From contig NZ_JAPQNS010000001.1 in assembly GCF_028867935.1 (NCBI RefSeq), forward strand, positions 496,001 through 560,000: 64,000 nt of DNA, written 5' to 3'. The stretch is from Flavobacterium sp. SUN052. GTDB lineage: Bacteria > Bacteroidota > Bacteroidia > Flavobacteriales > Flavobacteriaceae. Under the pieces are notes generated by a model that had not been told where the DNA came from, did no database searches, and worked only from the letters and a program-made list of their open reading frames with translations. Position numbers and translations under genes: made by a program. The first letter of the stretch is position 1; each line of letters starts with the position of its first letter. Positions 63,509 to 64,000 of the stretch are shown one piece after another.

Positions 63509-64000
63509 TTATAAAACGATCGGAACCTCTTTCCCAAAATTCTCCCGAAGGGCAACGCGGGCGGCATGATAACCGCACATGCCATGCACACCACCACCGG
63601 GTGGCGTGGCCGACGAGCAGATAAATATATCCGACGCTCCGGTTTTATATGGACTGAGACTAAGCGTTGGCCGGGTGAAGAGTTGCCGCCAGTCGATGAT
63701 TCCGCCGTTGATGTCGCCCCCTACATAGTTGGGGTTCCATTCCTCAATCTGGGCTGTGTTCATCGTGTGCCGGGCCAGAATTCGGTCGCGGAAACCCGGC
63801 GCAAATCGCTCTACCTGCCGCTCAATGTGCCCGGTCATATCCAGCGTAGAGCCGTTTGGGACGTGGCAATAAGCCCATCCCGTGTGTTTGTTGACTGGCG
63901 CCCTGCTAGCATCGAACCGGCTCTGCTGCGCCAGCAACACATACGGGCGGTCGGGGTGCTGCCCGTCGTAGGTTTGCTGTTCGGCTGTTACGATTTCTTC
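63509..64000 (-). CDS. NAD(P)/FAD-dependent oxidoreductase (phytoene desaturase-like), C-terminal part
   Basis: The reading frame runs off the right edge, so only about the last 163 residues are seen. They include VNKHTGWAYCHVPNGSTLDM, YVGGDINGGIIDWRQ, ICSSATPPGGGVHGMCGY and HAARVAL, a pattern typical of the C-terminus of phytoene dehydrogenase-related oxidoreductases (COG1233-like). The segment ATPPGGGVHGMCG is the FAD-binding end motif. Whether it acts on carotenoids cannot be told here. Confidence 0.85.
   Translation of the reverse strand, partial: EEIVTAEQQTYDGQHPDRPYVLLAQQSRFDASRAPVNKHTGWAYCHVPNGSTLDMTGHIERQVERFAPGFRDRILARHTMNTAQIEEWNPNYVGGDINGGIIDWRQLFTRPTLSLSPYKTGASDIFICSSATPPGGGVHGMCGYHAARVALRENFGKEVPIVL

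Overview
The window looks like chromosomal DNA of a Bacteroidetes bacterium of the order Cytophagales, most likely Spirosoma or a close relative. Four things point there: a type IX secretion C-terminal sorting domain (36095-37768), several genes preceded by the Bacteroidetes -7 element TAnnTTTG with little sign of Shine-Dalgarno sequences, families typical of the group (DUF6909, DUF6934, DUF6169, DUF2279, Wzi-like beta-barrel), and base composition near 50% GC. The genus is inferred from protein style, not from a search. I see about 57 protein genes, one tRNA, one decayed coding fragment, several strong terminators and an unusual number of intergenic inverted repeats. There is no phage, complete insertion sequence, CRISPR array or rRNA.

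Layout. 1-6000: a FabH-like ketoacyl synthase behind a perfect palindrome, a TMTC-like membrane protein with TPRs, a two-gene unit of unknown function (DUF6934 plus a 66-residue protein) and an ABC-F protein. 6200-14400: an SDR, a secreted M24 peptidase, a second small two-gene unit (DUF6169), a lipoprotein with a 30-bp minisatellite, glycogen branching enzyme and a TPR protein. 14450-21600: AMP nucleosidase diverging from an HsdR_N-type nuclease domain, GNAT, an envelope pair (DUF2279, Wzi), a DUF6909 protein that carries nucleoside-phosphorylase motifs, and a cold-shock protein. 21800-28500: fumarase, DinB-like, EVE, a secreted protein, an SDR and a GT2 glycosyltransferase.

28540-31490 is a Fe-S assembly cluster (sufS, sufE, DUF59, bacilliredoxin) with a ParE-type toxin-antitoxin pair inside it; the toxin stop overlaps the sufE start. 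31550-39680 holds a DUF255 thioredoxin-fold protein, an O-antigen ligase-like protein, a T9SS cargo, a lipoprotein and an MFS transporter. tRNA-Val(GAC) at 39764 is followed by small accessory genes, including a DUF1016 PDDEXK nuclease. 42900-48400: GH43 and an RND efflux adaptor/pump pair. 48490-60330: a degradative block of two S9 peptidases, an alpha/beta hydrolase, an amidase, a large PVC-type cytochrome/HEAT protein and an SGNH hydrolase. 60640-64000: small stress or accessory proteins, a fossil domain, a 34-residue Lys-rich protein and the C-terminal part of an FAD oxidoreductase cut by the window edge.

I found no obviously new multi-gene defence or biosynthetic system. The best leads are the two small two-gene units with TA-like architecture, the TA pair translationally coupled to sufE, the relationship of DUF6909 to AMP nucleosidase, four intergenic elements with repeated low-complexity arms, and the coding fossil at 61812-61976.
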